From Fibrella aquatilis (GTDB lineage: Bacteria > Bacteroidota > Bacteroidia > Cytophagales > Spirosomataceae): 64,000 nucleotides of DNA. Shown here one piece after another: positions 61,971-64,000 of the stretch. The position numbers were made by a program, and so were the translations under genes. Under the pieces are notes generated by a model. The model ran no database searches, was not told the origin of the DNA, and saw only the letters and a program-made list of their open reading frames with translations. Location: the NCBI RefSeq assembly GCF_017353255.1, contig NZ_JAFMYU010000018.1:94577-158576 (forward strand), given 5' to 3'. The stretch's first letter is position 1. Every line of letters begins with the position of its first letter.

Positions 61971-62879
61971 CTACTTCTTCACAAAGTCGGCTAGCGTACC
62001 GCGTATGGTGCTGGCAAACTTGCTATCGTTGAACATGGGGTTCTTATTTGGATCAATGAGTTTACAGCGGAAGGCAATAGCCACTTTGGTATTTTTTTGG
62101 TCGAACATCATCTTTGGCAATAATCCCAATGATTGGCCGGGCTTCACCGTTGTGGGCATCACAAAGGGGGTAGTAGCCTGTGCCCGGATTCGGATGGGCT
62201 GTGGCTGGTCTCCTTCGGCAATTTCCTTGTCGTCGATAGTGACGGTGTAGTGTGTATCCCGAATCTCGAACGGAAATTTGTTCTTATTCAGGCAACTGAT
62301 TTTGGCGGTCACGTCGGTGGTTTTCAGACCCAGTTTGCCAAAATCAATATCGGTAATCTTGATTTCGGGGATGTGAAAGGTGGGCATTCGCTTGGTCTGC
62401 GTATTGGTGAACGTGCGTTCGCCCGCCAGGGGCACGTCGAGGGCGAAGACGCTGACCACGCGGTAGTCGGCACTGTCTATATGCTTCGCTTCGAGCCGTT
62501 TCAACAATGCTGTGAGCTTTTTTACCTCCAATCGGGCGGGCAGTGACACCAGCGTACTATCCTGCGACTTCACCGAAATGGTTTTTTCGTAAGCACTGCG
62601 CATTACTTCCTCGTTGTCGATGAAGATGATATAATCCACTTTTTTGGCCGTAAAACTTACGGGCAACGGATTGTCGATGAGCAAGTGCATGTTTAACTTG
62701 ATGGCCTCGTCGCTTACGTCGCTGATATCGAACCGGCTCAGTTCCAGGCGGGGCTTCAACGTACCATCATACGCGCCTCCTTCAGCTTGGGCCTTGTTTT
62801 TCAGTTGGTTATACCAAATAAGCGCTCCCAGGCAGCCTACCAAAAGCAGGGTCAGCGCAATAATCCAGCCTCGTTTCAT
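61971..62879 (-). CDS. LEA type 2-like membrane-anchored protein
   Basis: 302 aa. N-terminal anchor KRGWIIALTLLLVGCLGALIWYNQ, with a possible lipobox LVGC. Two LEA2/WHy-type beta domains: residues about 45-150 (SDEAIKLNMHLLIDNPLPVSFTAKKVDYIIFID) and about 170-280 (IKITDIDFGKLGLKTTDVTAKISCLNKNKFPFEIRDTHYTVTIDDKEIAEG). Such domains bind or shape envelope lipids and are linked to stress, but function is not known. A 107-bp palindrome separates it from the flavoreductase gene. Confidence 0.82.
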   Translation of the reverse strand: MKRGWIIALTLLLVGCLGALIWYNQLKNKAQAEGGAYDGTLKPRLELSRFDISDVSDEAIKLNMHLLIDNPLPVSFTAKKVDYIIFIDNEEVMRSAYEKTISVKSQDSTLVSLPARLEVKKLTALLKRLEAKHIDSADYRVVSVFALDVPLAGERTFTNTQTKRMPTFHIPEIKITDIDFGKLGLKTTDVTAKISCLNKNKFPFEIRDTHYTVTIDDKEIAEGDQPQPIRIRAQATTPFVMPTTVKPGQSLGLLPKMMFDQKNTKVAIAFRCKLIDPNKNPMFNDSKFASTIRGTLADFVKK

Positions 62880-63075
62880 TTTGTTATGCAGTTTGTCAGT
62901 GGCTATCTACACTCAACGGGTCGCCTCCACGATGGTTTGGAATACTGATGCACTGAATAACGGTTGAGTATGGTAATGACTGAAAATAGTTTGATGTTTG
63001 ACTTTTGGTCCGTTTTTCAATCCAATGCCAAACCGCCCTGGCGATTCGTTCAACTAATAAACTCTATAAGTACCC

Positions 63076-63942
63076 ATGTCAAGACCTTCCTTGCCCACCC
63101 GCGCCGACTTCCTGAAAGCCTCCGCGCTGGCCCTATCATTCCCCCTGCTTAGCCGTTTCGACGCGCAGGCTAAGCCCCTGAAAAACGTTGGGTTACAACT
63201 GTACACCCTCCGCGACACCATCATGAAAGACCCCGATGGGGTGCTGAAACAAGTGGCCGCGCTGGGCTATAAGGAGGTGGAAACGTTTGGCTTCAACGAA
63301 GGCAAATTCTTCGGCAAAACACCCAAAGACTTTAAGGCCTACCTGACCGGCCTGGGTATGACCACCCCCAGCGGCCACTATATGCCCAACCAACTCCGCT
63401 CTGGCTGGGAAAAGACTGTGGAGGCTGGAGCCGAAGCAGGCCAGAAATACATGGTTTGCGCCTACCTCATGCCCGACGAGCGCAAAAAAGCCGACGATTA
63501 TAAGCAGTTTGCTGAACTGTTCAACAAGTCGGCGGAGGTGTGTAAGAAGGCAGGTATCCAGTTTGTGTACCACAACCACGACTTTGAATTCCAGCCTGTA
63601 GACGGCCAACTGGGTTACGATATCCTGCTGAAAGGAACCGACCCTAAGCTGGTGAAGATGGAACTGGATCTTTACTGGGCTACCATTGCCGGGCAGGACC
63701 CCGTGGCGTTGTTTAAGAAAAACCCCGGCCGATTCCCGCTGGTACACATGAAAGATATGGCTAAAACCGAGAAGCGTGAATTTGCTGAGGTAGGCACTGG
63801 ATCCATCGATTTTCAGCGCATCATTGATGCCCGTAAGATCGGCGGTATCCAGCACTTCTTCGTCGAGCAGGACGTCTGCAAACAGCCCCCCATCGAAGCC
63901 ATCGCCGTCAGCTTTAAAAACATGGAGAAGCTGAATTTTTAG
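63076..63942 (+). CDS. Sugar phosphate isomerase/epimerase-like TIM-barrel protein, exported
   Basis: 288 aa. The N-terminus MSRPSLPTRADFLKASALALSFPLLSRFDAQA is a Tat-like or Sec leader. Xylose-isomerase-like barrel follows: VGLQLYTLRDTIMKDPDGVLKQVAALGYKEVETFGF (residues about 38-75), FVYHNHDFEFQPV (about 155), VKMELDLYWATIAGQDPVALFKK (about 195) and LVHMKD (about 220) with metal-binding Glu/Asp/His. Substrate unknown; a secreted sugar epimerase/isomerase would fit the glycan genes at 9-15 kb. Confidence 0.88.
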   Translation: MSRPSLPTRADFLKASALALSFPLLSRFDAQAKPLKNVGLQLYTLRDTIMKDPDGVLKQVAALGYKEVETFGFNEGKFFGKTPKDFKAYLTGLGMTTPSGHYMPNQLRSGWEKTVEAGAEAGQKYMVCAYLMPDERKKADDYKQFAELFNKSAEVCKKAGIQFVYHNHDFEFQPVDGQLGYDILLKGTDPKLVKMELDLYWATIAGQDPVALFKKNPGRFPLVHMKDMAKTEKREFAEVGTGSIDFQRIIDARKIGGIQHFFVEQDVCKQPPIEAIAVSFKNMEKLNF

Positions 63943-63968
63943 ATTGAGGTATGCTTCTTGCCAGGGTG

Positions 63969-64000
63969 TATTGCTGACCGGTCCGCCGGTGCGGCGCGTC
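63969..64000. repeat. REP-like unit with GGTCCGCCG element, cut by window end
   Basis: GTATTGCTGACCGGTCCGCCGGTGCGG combines the start of the REP-like unit seen at 15664 with the short recurring element. Only the left part lies inside the window. Confidence 0.65.

Overview
The window reads as a chromosomal segment of a Bacteroidota bacterium of the order Cytophagales, most like the Spirosoma/Fibrella group. This is inferred from the gene families (FG-GAP/ASPIC-UnbV lipoproteins, DUF6134, FN3/DUF11 secreted proteins, a TssB/C/E/F/G set of the Bacteroidetes type iii T6SS), the moderately high GC of the backbone, and TAnnTTTG-like -7 boxes. No rRNA, tRNA or CRISPR array was seen. The assignment is by inspection, without a database search.

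Layout. 1-7 kb: backbone genes (partial acyltransferase, membrane-sensor AraC regulator, membrane protein, PAP2 phosphatase, sigma-54 RpoN, HAD hydrolase, small Ser-rich protein). 7.1-15.1 kb: NAD synthetase, then a sugar-related group: GH43 enzyme, large FG-GAP lipoprotein with an in-frame palindromic insert, and a GH29 fucosidase broken by a frame-shifting internal deletion. 15.1-15.9 kb: REP-associated (RAYT) transposase with several REP-like hairpins.

16.0-28.6 kb: a phage-defence island. The sspB-sspC-sspD trio (DUF4007 nickase, large ATPase, PP-loop sulfur-transfer enzyme) predicts single-strand DNA phosphorothioation. It is followed on the same strand by an AT-rich couplet, a DUF262 protein without an evident HNH domain and a Hanks-type kinase. 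A convergent four-gene operon (PLD-helicase, 76-aa protein, SMC/DndD-like ATPase, 171-aa protein) resembles the SspFGH-type restriction module. An exact 44-bp hairpin repeat lies on each side of the island.

28.7-52.5 kb: a type iii T6SS locus. Core genes tssB, tssC, tssE, tssF, tssG, one VgrG and three Hcp/TssD proteins are present. Two effector areas stand out: (i) a 412-aa protein with a hydrophobic C-terminus, coupled to membrane proteins that look like immunity proteins; (ii) a DUF4280-Rhs polymorphic toxin followed by an orphan GIY-YIG tip, several truncated rhs scraps and a long series of immunity-like genes including duplicated families. ClpV, TssK and the membrane complex are not in the window.

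52.5-64 kb: backbone again: unknown 199-aa protein, SDR, FN3/DUF11 surface protein, DUF6134 protein, lytic transglycosylase, class C-type serine hydrolase, flavin disulfide reductase, LEA2-like lipid-anchored protein and a sugar isomerase/epimerase-like TIM barrel. Long palindromic intergenic elements are scattered throughout, and a short GGTCCGCCG-centred element recurs at several of them.
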